DNA of 64,000 nt, taken from NCBI GenBank assembly GCA_031289775.1, contig JAITOY010000038.1, positions 31,902-95,901 on the forward strand, written 5' to 3'. The translations under genes and the position numbers were made by a program. Below, one piece after another: positions 45,656 through 53,725 of this stretch. The notes under the pieces are model-generated. The model saw only the letters and a program-made list of their open reading frames with translations. It was not told the DNA's origin and ran no database searches. How positions within the stretch are numbered: position 1 is the first letter of the stretch; each line of letters starts with the position of its first letter. This DNA comes from Synergistaceae bacterium. Lineage in GTDB: Bacteria; Synergistota; Synergistia; Synergistales; Synergistaceae.

Positions 45656-46687
45656 CTAAAGGCCAAACTTGTTTTTTGCCATGACGACGGCCACGTCAAT
45701 CGCGTCTACGAGGCTCTCCTCGTTCGCCCGCCCCTCGCCGGCCTTGCCGAACGCCGTCCCGTGGTCGACCGATGTGCGGATGACGGGCAAGCCTATCGTC
45801 GAGTTGACGCCGCTCATGGACGAGTAGCGGTTCGTGGCGATATCCAGTTTGAAACCGGCGAGCTTGAGAGGAATATGACCCTGGTCGTGGTACATAGCCA
45901 CCACGACGTCGTACTGTCCCGCCTGACACTTGACAAAAACCGTGTCGGGAGGAACAGGGCCCTCCGCGTTGATCCCAAGAGCTTTCGCGTCATCTATGGC
46001 GGGGGATATTTCGCGCTCCTCCTCCCATCCGAACAGACCGTTTTCGCTCGAATGAGCGTTCAGGCCAGCTACGCCGATCCTTGGGTTTTTGCAGTCCATG
46101 AGCGACAGCCCTTCGTGAGCCAGTTTTATCACGGAGAGCACTCGCTCCCTCTTTATCCTGTCGCAGGCATCTCTCATGGAGCAGTGAGTCGTGACGTGAA
46201 TCACCTTTATATTTCCGCCCGAGAGAAGCATGGCGAAGTCCTTCGTTTTTGTGTAGTCGCCGAAAATCTCCGTGTGTCCGCTATAATGATGCCCGGCCAT
46301 ATTTATGGCCTCCTTGTTTATCGGGCCTGTCACCACTGCATGCAGCTCGCCATTCATCGCGAGGTCTATGCTCTTTATCACATACTGAAAGGACGCTTCG
46401 CCGCAGAGGCGCTGCACTTTTTTATATTCAAAGCTGCCAGGCGCCAGAAATCCTAAATCTATGAGGTCGAGCGCGCCGTACTTACCAGCGGCCTCCCTTG
46501 GCAAGGAGATTTTACGAAGTTCAAGCCCTGTCTTCGAAAATTCGTTCGCTTGGCGAAGCGCCTCGTAATCGCCGATCACGACCGGCAGACATTTTTCGTA
46601 AATATCCTCATGCTTCAGCGCCTTGACCGCTATTTCAGAACCTATTCCAGATGGATCGCCCATTGTTATTCCAATAACAGGTTTCAT
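45656..46687 (-). CDS. pdxA2: PdxA2-type 4-phospho-threonate/erythronate dehydrogenase
   Basis: The protein of about 343 residues has the PdxA fold: PVIGITMGDPSGIGSEIAVKAL, VTGPINKEAINMAGHHYSGHTE and AMYHDQGHIPLKL, with the metal-binding His residues. It oxidises a 4-phosphorylated hydroxy-acid, with decarboxylation. Because it is next to a DUF1537 kinase and away from pyridoxine genes, the catabolic PdxA2 role (4-phosphothreonate to DHAP) fits better than vitamin B6 synthesis. The start is set at 46687, where GGGAG lies 7 nt upstream. Confidence 0.9.
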   Translation of the reverse strand: MKPVIGITMGDPSGIGSEIAVKALKHEDIYEKCLPVVIGDYEALRQANEFSKTGLELRKISLPREAAGKYGALDLIDLGFLAPGSFEYKKVQRLCGEASFQYVIKSIDLAMNGELHAVVTGPINKEAINMAGHHYSGHTEIFGDYTKTKDFAMLLSGGNIKVIHVTTHCSMRDACDRIKRERVLSVIKLAHEGLSLMDCKNPRIGVAGLNAHSSENGLFGWEEEREISPAIDDAKALGINAEGPVPPDTVFVKCQAGQYDVVVAMYHDQGHIPLKLAGFKLDIATNRYSSMSGVNSTIGLPVIRTSVDHGTAFGKAGEGRANEESLVDAIDVAVVMAKNKFGL

Positions 46688-46700
46688 CTTCATACTCCCT

Positions 46701-47957
46701 TCAGGACAGTTTTTTTAAAGCGCCGTCCTCTCCGAATTGGAGAGGAACGCCCCTCTCCTCGATCCCAACCATCAAGTTGTCCTTTATATCGTCGAGCATG
46801 GGATCGCTAGCCCATATCTCGTCGATGTGCAGAGTATCCTTTATGCGCACGAGCCTTAGCGTCTCCCTCTCCGCGTGCCCGCAGGCGGAGAGCCCTACGT
46901 CGACGACGTCCCTGTCCGTCGGCAGAGTGACAGGGGTCGCGCCCCGGCAGAGAAATCGGCTCGTGCATACATTTTCATACGTCGCCCTCCAATCGACCTT
47001 TTCCGTCAGGCTCTGCGGTACGAGGTCGGCGAGTCCGATGCCGAGGGCGTTCCCGTGACTCTCCGGCGTTATGTCGAACAGACATATCGTGTTGACTCTA
47101 GGAGTTCCGTCCTCGGCGTTGCGTATGCCTATACGCCCTATGACATTGGGGTCCATCCCGGTTCCGCTGATGTTCTTGCCCATCCAGTCCACCAAAAGAA
47201 GATGGATGTTTTCAAACGGCAGTGTCGGCATCATGGATTTCGAAATTTTAAGCAGCTCGGAGTCGACCCGCACTATATCTCGCGGATGCGCGCCCCGCAA
47301 AATCGAAATCTGATCGTATCCGTCCTCCACTATCGCAAGGGCGCCAAGTATTTTACCAGTCGCCACTATAGCCTCGGCGATGCGCGGCGTGAAATTTTTC
47401 AGCCCGTCGAGAAGATAACCGTGCGTTACTAACGCTTGAGCGTGTTTGCCAAGCCCTATTGAGAGCATTTTCGCGATGCCGCTCTCGTTATCGGCGTGGA
47501 AATCGGTATGAGCCTTCACTCGGTTCACCACAAAAACCGCGTCGGCCTCGTACGCGTTTTTATCCATGTAAAGGGGGAGACCCTCAGATCCAGGCAGCGC
47601 GCCGATTTTTTCAACGGCCATGGATGAGAGTACCGGCGCACCCATGGCCTCTTCCGTGACGCCGTACTCGGCGAGCACGTTTTTCTGACCCTCCGCCGTT
47701 GCGCCGCCATGACTGCCCATGGCAGGCACGATAAACGGCCTGGCGCCAAAAGTTTTCAGCGCGTCGCAAACGGCTTTGATAATGGTCGATATATTGGCGA
47801 TTCCTCTGCTGCCCACAGTTATGGCAATGCGTTTACCCGCCTTTACGTCCGAGCGAAATAACTCCATCTGCCGCGTCGTCTCAGCGGGGATATCCGCGAC
47901 CGGGTCATTTTTGAAGCGAACCTTCAACTTGTTCAGGAGCACGTCTTCGCTGCGCAA
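46701..47957 (-). CDS. LarA-like (DUF2088) nickel-pincer-type isomerase homologue
   Basis: The 418-residue protein has the LarA N-terminal domain pattern: ITVGSRGIANISTIIKAV, PAMGSHGGATAEGQ and VNRVKAHTDFHADNESGIAKMLSIGLGKH. LarA enzymes use a nickel-pincer cofactor to racemise or epimerise 2-hydroxy acids. As the first gene of the sugar-acid operon it may set the stereochemistry of the substrate before phosphorylation (inference). The start is TTG with AGAGGTG 7 nt upstream, and a near-consensus promoter lies at 48104-48131. No larB, larC or larE cofactor genes are in the window. Confidence 0.82.
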   Translation of the reverse strand: MRSEDVLLNKLKVRFKNDPVADIPAETTRQMELFRSDVKAGKRIAITVGSRGIANISTIIKAVCDALKTFGARPFIVPAMGSHGGATAEGQKNVLAEYGVTEEAMGAPVLSSMAVEKIGALPGSEGLPLYMDKNAYEADAVFVVNRVKAHTDFHADNESGIAKMLSIGLGKHAQALVTHGYLLDGLKNFTPRIAEAIVATGKILGALAIVEDGYDQISILRGAHPRDIVRVDSELLKISKSMMPTLPFENIHLLLVDWMGKNISGTGMDPNVIGRIGIRNAEDGTPRVNTICLFDITPESHGNALGIGLADLVPQSLTEKVDWRATYENVCTSRFLCRGATPVTLPTDRDVVDVGLSACGHAERETLRLVRIKDTLHIDEIWASDPMLDDIKDNLMVGIEERGVPLQFGEDGALKKLS

Positions 47958-48078
47958 AAAATTTCACCTCTGCCCGCATTTTTATAACCGATGCCGAAAC
48001 CTGATCAGCGTCAACAGCGGAAGCATAAATTAGAAAAAGGAGTCGCGCTTGATTTTCAAACGTATTAATATAGAATAT

Positions 48079-48108
48079 TTGTTTTCCAGAGCAGAATAAG
48101 GTTATAAT
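48079..48108 (+). promoter_or_regulatory. sigma-70-like promoter for the PrpR-type regulator
   Basis: TTGTTT (48079-48084), 18-nt spacer, TATAAT (48103-48108), lying 84 nt before the regulator start. The -10 overlaps that of the opposite promoter for the LarA-like operon, so the two would compete for RNA polymerase. Confidence 0.55.
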
Positions 48109-48131
48109 AGACACAATAGAATACTTGTCAA
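48104..48131 (-). promoter_or_regulatory. sigma-70-like promoter for the sugar-acid operon
   Basis: On the minus strand TTGACA (48126-48131), 16-nt spacer, TATTAT (48104-48109), about 146 nt upstream of the LarA-like gene's start. It overlaps the divergent promoter of the regulator. A regulator site should lie in 47958-48078, which is AT-rich; I saw no clear palindrome there. Confidence 0.6.
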
Positions 48132-48191
48132 TTCGACATCAGGGATAAATCGTTTAAATTTCATACATTTTTTTTGAAATAGGGTGCGATC

Positions 48192-49946
48192 ATGGAGAAG
48201 GTAAAGATAATGTCGGTTGCGCCATACGAAGGCCTGCGCGACCTGCTTCAACAGGTCGCGCGGACTCGCGCCGACATCGAACTCACCGTTTTTCTGGGAG
48301 ATCTCTCAAAGGGAGTCGAACAGGTTCGCGCGGTTCAGGACATGGGATACGATGTCATTTTATCCAGGGGCGGCACAGCGGAGATGATTCAGGAAGTGGC
48401 GAACCTTCCCGTTGTGGAGATAGACGTCTCCGGATTCGACGTTCTCCGGTCTATCCGCCTCGCGCAAAATTATTCAGGCCCGTTTGCCATTGTGGGGTTT
48501 TCATCTATAACCAGCAGCGCCCGCACGTTATGCGATCTGCTTCAGTACAAAATAGACATCTTCACCATACGTTCTGAAAACGAGGTCGAGGACTGTCTTG
48601 CCAGACTGGCGTCCGACGGCTTTTCGATGGTGGTTGGAGACACTATAGTCGTAAAGGGAGCAAAGGATCTTGGACTGGGCGGGATTCTCATAACGTCCGG
48701 GCCGGAGAGCGTCAGGTTGTCGATCGACTATGCGGTAAGGCTCAGCCGCCAGATCATTCGATCAAATCGCTGCGAGACGCTGTACAAAAACATCCTCGGA
48801 GGGGTCTCTCAGTACATCGCGGTTTTTGACGGCTCTGGCAGGGACGTGTACTCGAACTTCTCAATGGGGGGCGAACCCCCATTCGCCGCCGGCATCCTCA
48901 AAAAGTACATCCCAAACGTCGCCTCCAAGGGCGGGTTGAATATGCCGCTCAGGTATGAAAACACACTCTGGTCGCTCAAAGGCGCGGCGTTTGACGAATA
49001 TACCGCGTTTTATGTGGATAAGACGCTCGAGAAATATGACGGCGAGATAATCAGGACTATGAGCAGCGACGAGGTCACCCCGGATCCGGTCGAGTCCTAC
49101 TACGGTGACACGGATACATCTCGCAGCCCGTCGCTCAAAGCCCGCGCCTGCGGCGACTACGCGAGACCGATTTTCATTCGCGGTGAGCCAGGAGTCGGCA
49201 AGGAGACCATAGCGAAAATAGTTCACCTGAACAGCCCATACAGGGATTATCCTATGGCGATAGTGGACTGCGACATCATAGGCGATAAAAAATGGGACGC
49301 CCTCATAGACGGGAAAACCTCGCTCCGGGCGCTCAAGGGTTTTACCATTTTTGTGAAAAATATCCAGCACATATCGCCGGACGCCCAGAAAAAAGTGGAG
49401 ACGGTGCTGAACAACACGTCCATATCGAAGGATAACCGCCTGATTTTTTCTCTGACGGAAAGCCGAGCCGGCGCCGGGGCGGATCAACTTTGCGAATACC
49501 TTCTGGGAAAACTCTGCTGCGTCACGATCTGTCCGCCGCCGCTGCGCGAGAGAAAACACGACATCCCGAGCCTTTCTAGCCTTTATATTGGCGCGGAGAA
49601 CCAAAAACTGGCCAGCCAGGCGATAGGTTTCGAAAAAAACGCGATGGAGGCCATGAAACAATTCGACTGGCCTCAGAACATAACACAATTGAAACGCGTC
49701 CTCAACGAGCTGTTGCTCTTGACCAAAGGCTCTTATATCTCCGAATCGGACGTTTTGTCGGTGCTGAAAAGCGAGGAAAAAATTTGTCCGGCAACCCAGG
49801 CCCAGTGGATGCCGACTGGTACACTGGAGGAGATAATCCGATCGGCGATAATACAAGCCCTAGCTGCCGAGGATATGAACCAGACGAGGGCCGCGAAACG
49901 CCTCGGAATTAGCAGGAGCACGTTGTGGAAGAGATTGAAAAAATAA
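48192..49946 (+). CDS. PrpR-N-type transcription regulator with degenerate AAA+ domain and Fis helix-turn-helix
   Basis: The 584-residue protein begins with a PrpR-N sensor domain (MSVAPYEGLRDLLQQVA, DVILSRGGTAEMIQEV, PVVEIDVSGFDVLRSI). A PAS-like middle region and an AAA+ domain from about 325 (Walker A GEPGVGKE) follow, and a Fis-type helix-turn-helix lies at 562-584 (NQTRAAKRLGISRSTLWKRL). The GAFTGA loop needed to contact sigma-54 is missing; the region after Walker A reads VDCDIIGDKKWDAL. It therefore probably does not activate sigma-54 promoters. It is divergent from, and probably controls, the sugar-acid operon. Confidence 0.88.
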   Translation: MEKVKIMSVAPYEGLRDLLQQVARTRADIELTVFLGDLSKGVEQVRAVQDMGYDVILSRGGTAEMIQEVANLPVVEIDVSGFDVLRSIRLAQNYSGPFAIVGFSSITSSARTLCDLLQYKIDIFTIRSENEVEDCLARLASDGFSMVVGDTIVVKGAKDLGLGGILITSGPESVRLSIDYAVRLSRQIIRSNRCETLYKNILGGVSQYIAVFDGSGRDVYSNFSMGGEPPFAAGILKKYIPNVASKGGLNMPLRYENTLWSLKGAAFDEYTAFYVDKTLEKYDGEIIRTMSSDEVTPDPVESYYGDTDTSRSPSLKARACGDYARPIFIRGEPGVGKETIAKIVHLNSPYRDYPMAIVDCDIIGDKKWDALIDGKTSLRALKGFTIFVKNIQHISPDAQKKVETVLNNTSISKDNRLIFSLTESRAGAGADQLCEYLLGKLCCVTICPPPLRERKHDIPSLSSLYIGAENQKLASQAIGFEKNAMEAMKQFDWPQNITQLKRVLNELLLLTKGSYISESDVLSVLKSEEKICPATQAQWMPTGTLEEIIRSAIIQALAAEDMNQTRAAKRLGISRSTLWKRLKK

Positions 49947-49979
49947 AAACGCCGCCCGGCGTACGATACCGCCGGGCGG
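49940..49979 (-). terminator. intrinsic terminator of the glutamine-synthetase-like gene
   Basis: A perfect 10-bp stem (CCGCCCGGCG at 49952, CGCCGGGCGG ending 49979) with an 8-nt loop is followed on the minus strand by CGTTTTTATTTTT. It lies between two convergent genes and overlaps the last codons of the regulator gene. Confidence 0.8.
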
Positions 49980-49984
49980 ATTCG

Positions 49985-51304
49985 TCACGAATTTTCCAAA
50001 TATCTGTCACGCTCCCAATCCGTGACAGTTTTGTGGTGAGCGCCGATGTCGAAGTGAATCAGTTCGCTCAGTATTTTGACGAAATCCTTCCCGAAATACT
50101 CTACCGCGCGTTCGCTCCTGTCGAAAAGCTCGGCGGCGGCGGATAGCGTCCTCGGCAGCGACTCCAGCTCGTCGTTGTAATATCCGTTGCCGCTTATCAC
50201 CCGAGGCGTTTCGAGGTCATTTTCCAGCCCGTACAGGCCGGACGCTATCGAGGCGGCTATCAGGAGGTAGGCGTTCGCGTCGGCGGAGCCTGTGCGGTTT
50301 TCAATCCTGGCGCTCCGACCTCGTCCTACGATCCTCGCGGATACGGTGCGATTATCGTACCCGATGCCGATTCTTGTGGGCGCAAACGACATATCTGCGA
50401 GGCGCTTGTATGAGTTGACGCTCGGGGCGGCCATGGGCATAAACTCGGCCGCGCAGGCCAAAAGGCCGGCTGCGTAGCGGAGCAGCAGCGCTCGGTCGGC
50501 GAAGGCGTTTTCGCCGTCACCCGTCCACAGGCTCTGGTGCAGATGATACCCGCTGCCGGAGTGTTCACTCCACGGAATAGCCATGAACGTCGCGTACATT
50601 CCGTTTTTTCGCGCTATCTCCTTTATCGCGTTGCGCGCGATTATCGTGTTGTCGGCGCTTGTTAGCGCGTCGCTGAACTCGAGGATAAGCTCCATCTGGC
50701 CGGGACCGTACTCGGTGTGAAGCGCCTCGACGGGGATGCCGAAATCCTCGAGGCCATATTGAATCTTCTCGAAAATGTCGCTGTACTGGCTCTCCTTGGA
50801 GATGGAGTACGTCTCTTTGCCGCCGAACAGCGGCTTTTTGTCCCCGTCCAGCAGGTAAAACTCCACCTCGGATCCGACCTTTGCCCTGTAGCCCATCTTC
50901 TCAACTCTTGCGAGCACGTTTTTCAAAACCTGCCTTGGGGCGACTTGAATAATCTCCCCTGTATCGATATGGGGATCGGCCAGGACAAACGCGGAGCCCT
51001 TTCGCCAAGGTATCTCACGCAAAGTGGCATAGTCTGGCATTAGCGTCATGTCGGCCGCGCCGTAATCAAAGCCGGCGAGTTCGGACGTAGTGAAGTACTC
51101 CGACTGGATGTCCCACGTAAGAGGGGCGCGGCAGATGCCAGTCCCGGACGCCAGATGCTCCAGAAGGAAGCGCGCCGGAAGGCGTTTGCCCACTATGGAG
51201 CCGTTTATGTCGGCGAAACCAACCTCGACGGCTCTTATGCCGCGCTCCGTCAAATATTTTCCTGCCGAGTCCAAAACTTCGGAAGCGTAATCCATCAGTC
51301 TCAT
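49985..51304 (-). CDS. glutamine-synthetase-family ligase (class I, non-GlnA type)
   Basis: The protein of about 439 residues has the beta-grasp start RAVEVGFADINGSIVGKRLP and the catalytic barrel motifs VGSEVEFYLL, EALHTEYGPGQMELIL, SGSGYHLHQSLW and RIENRTGSADANAYL. The sequence is nearer to gamma-glutamyl-amine or other glutamate ligases (PuuA/GlnT-like) than to housekeeping GlnA. The nitrogen substrate is unknown. The ATG at 51304 is preferred; the longer frame adds a very basic stretch over a poly-A tract. It lies downstream of metY, separated by a terminator-like hairpin. Confidence 0.85.
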   Translation of the reverse strand: MRLMDYASEVLDSAGKYLTERGIRAVEVGFADINGSIVGKRLPARFLLEHLASGTGICRAPLTWDIQSEYFTTSELAGFDYGAADMTLMPDYATLREIPWRKGSAFVLADPHIDTGEIIQVAPRQVLKNVLARVEKMGYRAKVGSEVEFYLLDGDKKPLFGGKETYSISKESQYSDIFEKIQYGLEDFGIPVEALHTEYGPGQMELILEFSDALTSADNTIIARNAIKEIARKNGMYATFMAIPWSEHSGSGYHLHQSLWTGDGENAFADRALLLRYAAGLLACAAEFMPMAAPSVNSYKRLADMSFAPTRIGIGYDNRTVSARIVGRGRSARIENRTGSADANAYLLIAASIASGLYGLENDLETPRVISGNGYYNDELESLPRTLSAAAELFDRSERAVEYFGKDFVKILSELIHFDIGAHHKTVTDWERDRYLENS

Positions 51305-51349
51305 CTCTTTTTTTTTTTTACTTTTTCTCGCTCTGTTCAGGCGCAAGCC

Positions 51350-51373
51350 AAAACGGCGCCGTTCCCGGCGCCG
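51350..51373 (-). terminator. hairpin between metY and the ligase gene
   Basis: On the minus strand GGCGCCG-GGAA-CGGCGCC is followed by GTTTTGG. A second perfect palindrome, ATAGCCCGCGGGCTAT, lies just after the metY stop (about 51399-51414). Together they could end or dampen the metY transcript. Confidence 0.55.
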
Positions 51374-51420
51374 CCTGTCTTCCGTCAAGTCAACGCGAAT
51401 AGCCCGCGGGCTATCGGCTC

Positions 51421-52710
51421 TTAAAACGCCTGGTTCAAGTCGGAGATGATGTCCTTTATGTTCTCCGTTCCTATCGAGAGGCGAACCGTATTGGGCTTGA
51501 TGCCCTGATCCAGAAGCTCCGCCTCGCTCAGTTGAGAGTGCGTCGTCGTAGCCGGGTGAATGACGAGCGACTTCACGTCGGCTACGTTCGCGAGCAGGGA
51601 GAATATTTCGAGCTTGTCGATAAATTCCTGCGCTTCCTTCACTCCGCCCTTGATCTCGAAGCTGAAGATCGAACCGGCGCCCTTCGGGAAATATTTCTGG
51701 TATGTTTTGTAGCTCGGTTCCGCTGGTAGAGAGGGGTGGTGAACTGCCTCCACCTTCGCATGGTTCTTGAGATAGTCGACAACCTTAAGGGCGTTTTCGA
51801 CGTGTCTCTCGACTCGAAGGGAGAGGGTTTCCACCCCCTGCAGCAAAAGAAAGGCGTTAAACGGGGAAATTGCCGCGCCGGTATCGCGTAGCAGGATGGC
51901 ACGTATGCGGACTATAAAGGCGGCGGCGCCGACTGCCTTTGTGAACGAAAGTCCGTGGTAGCTCGGGCTCGGCTCCGTGATTTGCGGAAATTTCCCGGAG
52001 GCCTCCCAATCAAACTTGCCCGAGTCGACGATTATTCCGCCCAATGTGGTTCCGTGTCCGCCGAGGAACTTTGTCGCGGAGTGCACGATGATATCAGCGC
52101 CGTACTCTATGGGACGCACGAGATATGGGGTCGTGAACGTCGCGTCCACGACGAGAGGTATTTTGTGCTTATGGGCGATGTCCGCGACTAACTTGAAATC
52201 TATTACGTTGGAGTTCGGATTGCCTAGCGACTCTATCAATATCGCCTTCGTGTTCGGCTGGATCGCCTTTTCGAACGAACCTTCGACGTCGGGATCGACG
52301 AACGTCGTAGTGATGCCGTAAAGCGGCAGCGTATGGGCCAAAAGATTGTACGTGCCGCCGTAAATCGTCTTCGCAGAAACAATATGGTCGCCGGATTTGG
52401 CAAGGTTGAGAAACGTGTATGTGATCGCAGCCGCGCCGGAAGCAAGGGCAAGCGCGGCTATTCCGCCCTCGAGCGCCGCTATTCTTTTCTCGAGAACGTC
52501 CTGTGTCGAGTTCGTCAGGCGCGCGTAGATGTTGCCCGGGTCGCTCAGGTTGAAACGCGCCGCGGCGTGAGCCGAGTTGTGGAACACGTACGACGTCGTC
52601 TGGTATATCGGAACAGCTCTGGCGTCCGACGTCGGATCCGGCACTTCCTGCCCTATATGGAGCTGCTTTGTCTCAAAAGACCACTGGTCGATGTTCTTTG
52701 CGACTGCCAT
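51421..52710 (-). CDS. metY: O-acetylhomoserine sulfhydrylase
   Basis: The 429-residue PLP enzyme makes homocysteine from O-acetylhomoserine and sulfide, or methionine from methanethiol. It has KQLHIGQEVPDPTSDARAVPIYQTTSY, the PLP-stacking IYGGTYNLLAHTLP, the cofactor Lys214 in HSATKFLGGHG, and the long C-terminal end typical of MetY rather than MetB/MetC. AAAGGGG lies 7 nt before the ATG. It has its own promoter (52949-52976) and a leader ORF. In bacteria with methylthio-alkane reductase, a MetY enzyme uses the released methanethiol. Confidence 0.95.
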   Translation of the reverse strand: MAVAKNIDQWSFETKQLHIGQEVPDPTSDARAVPIYQTTSYVFHNSAHAAARFNLSDPGNIYARLTNSTQDVLEKRIAALEGGIAALALASGAAAITYTFLNLAKSGDHIVSAKTIYGGTYNLLAHTLPLYGITTTFVDPDVEGSFEKAIQPNTKAILIESLGNPNSNVIDFKLVADIAHKHKIPLVVDATFTTPYLVRPIEYGADIIVHSATKFLGGHGTTLGGIIVDSGKFDWEASGKFPQITEPSPSYHGLSFTKAVGAAAFIVRIRAILLRDTGAAISPFNAFLLLQGVETLSLRVERHVENALKVVDYLKNHAKVEAVHHPSLPAEPSYKTYQKYFPKGAGSIFSFEIKGGVKEAQEFIDKLEIFSLLANVADVKSLVIHPATTTHSQLSEAELLDQGIKPNTVRLSIGTENIKDIISDLNQAF

Positions 52711-52786
52711 GTTTTTACCCCTTTTCTGGATTTGGCATAACCAAAACGTTGGGAACGAAATATGAGCGTCCCTCTGCTCTCTTTTT

Positions 52787-52900
52787 TTAAAATAACGCGC
52801 GTAATTTGGATGCGATGCCGATCAATAACGGCAGCCCGTAATGAGTATTTGTATATATAGGACAGTAGGGAATGATGATCTTCATGGAATTGGATAACAT
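52787..52900 (-). CDS. short leader ORF between the metY promoter and metY
   Basis: A 37-codon frame starts with ATG at 52900, with GGGGAGG 8 nt upstream, begins MLSNSMKIIIPYCPIY and stops at 52787, 76 nt before metY. It lies wholly within the predicted 5' leader (promoter at 52949-52976). Shortly after the stop a weak hairpin (GGGACG with CGTTCCC) and a short T run follow. Whether it is translated is not known; only one Cys is present. Confidence 0.35.
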   Translation of the reverse strand: MLSNSMKIIIPYCPIYTNTHYGLPLLIGIASKLRALF

Positions 52901-52948
52901 AACCCGCGCCTCCCCTACTATTTTTATTATTCCGATAAGTTTAATAGG

Positions 52949-52976
52949 ATTATATAGTGAAAATGAAACTTGTCAA
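52949..52976 (-). promoter_or_regulatory. near-consensus sigma-70 promoter upstream of metY
   Basis: On the minus strand TTGACA (52971-52976), 16-nt spacer and TATAAT (52949-52954) match both consensus hexamers exactly. It lies 15 nt after the end of the ABC ATPase gene and about 240 nt before metY, giving a long leader that contains a short ORF. Confidence 0.75.
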
Positions 52977-52990
52977 GGCTTTATATAATA

Positions 52991-53725
52991 TTAACCGCGA
53001 GCAAGAGCAGGACTCAGAAACCCTGTCTCTGGGCGAACCTCCGAAGTTTTTTCCTCCAGGCGTCCCGACTCCATGAAAAAAAACCTGTTGCCGCCGCGAG
53101 CCGTGCCAATATCATGTGAGACGAGTATGACCGCGGTTCCGTCTTTTGAGATGTCCCTGAAGATGCTCATGACCTCCGACGAGTTTTTCGGGTCGAGGTC
53201 GACGGTCGGCTCATCCGCTATGAGCAACAGTGGCGAATTTATGAGGCTCCTCGCGATCGCGGTTCGCCTCAGTTCCCCGCCGGAGAGCTGAGGCGGAAAA
53301 GTCTCCGCGAGCTTCAGGATGCCCATTCGCGCGAGCAGACCATTCGCCCTTTCAATAGGATCGTCATCTTTAACGCGCTTTTTATGCAGGTAAAATGGGA
53401 GGATGACGTTGTCGAGGACGGAGAGGTTCGAGAGGACGCTGGCGCCCTGCGGGATATAACCTATTTTAGTGTTTCGAAGGAGAGACAGTTCGTCATCGTC
53501 CATGTTCACGAGTTCGAGTTTGTCGAATACGATGCTGCCGGAACTTGGCGCGAGAAGCCCCGCTATCATGCTGAGGAGAGTGCTCTTTCCGCTGCCGGAC
53601 GGACCCGTAATGCAGACGAAATCCTCCGTGCCGATGGAAAGGCAAACGTCGTCGACGGCGGGAAAAACTCCGCCGCCGCGAGAATATTCCTTTTTCAGGT
53701 TCCGTACTTCGAGAAGCATTTTCAT
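52991..53725 (-). CDS. LolD/MacB-type ABC ATPase
   Basis: The 244-residue ATPase has Walker A GPSGSGKSTLLSM, the LolD/FtsE-type IGYIPQGASVLSNLSVLDNVILPFYL, signature LSGGELRRTAIARSL and Walker B LLIADEPTVDLDP. This class pairs with FtsX/MacB-fold permeases that move lipids, lipoproteins or other ligands outward by mechanotransmission. It overlaps the permease gene by 4 nt. A start two codons later (53719) is also possible from the position of GGAAGG. Confidence 0.92.
   Translation of the reverse strand: MKMLLEVRNLKKEYSRGGGVFPAVDDVCLSIGTEDFVCITGPSGSGKSTLLSMIAGLLAPSSGSIVFDKLELVNMDDDELSLLRNTKIGYIPQGASVLSNLSVLDNVILPFYLHKKRVKDDDPIERANGLLARMGILKLAETFPPQLSGGELRRTAIARSLINSPLLLIADEPTVDLDPKNSSEVMSIFRDISKDGTAVILVSHDIGTARGGNRFFFMESGRLEEKTSEVRPETGFLSPALARG

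Noticed and set aside
48861..49856. 331-codon minus-strand frame within the regulator gene
   Set aside because: Antisense to conserved AAA+ sequence; no family features.
52711..52990. SAM riboswitch or S-box upstream of metY
   Set aside because: The S-box core elements are absent; only a promoter and small ORF are seen.
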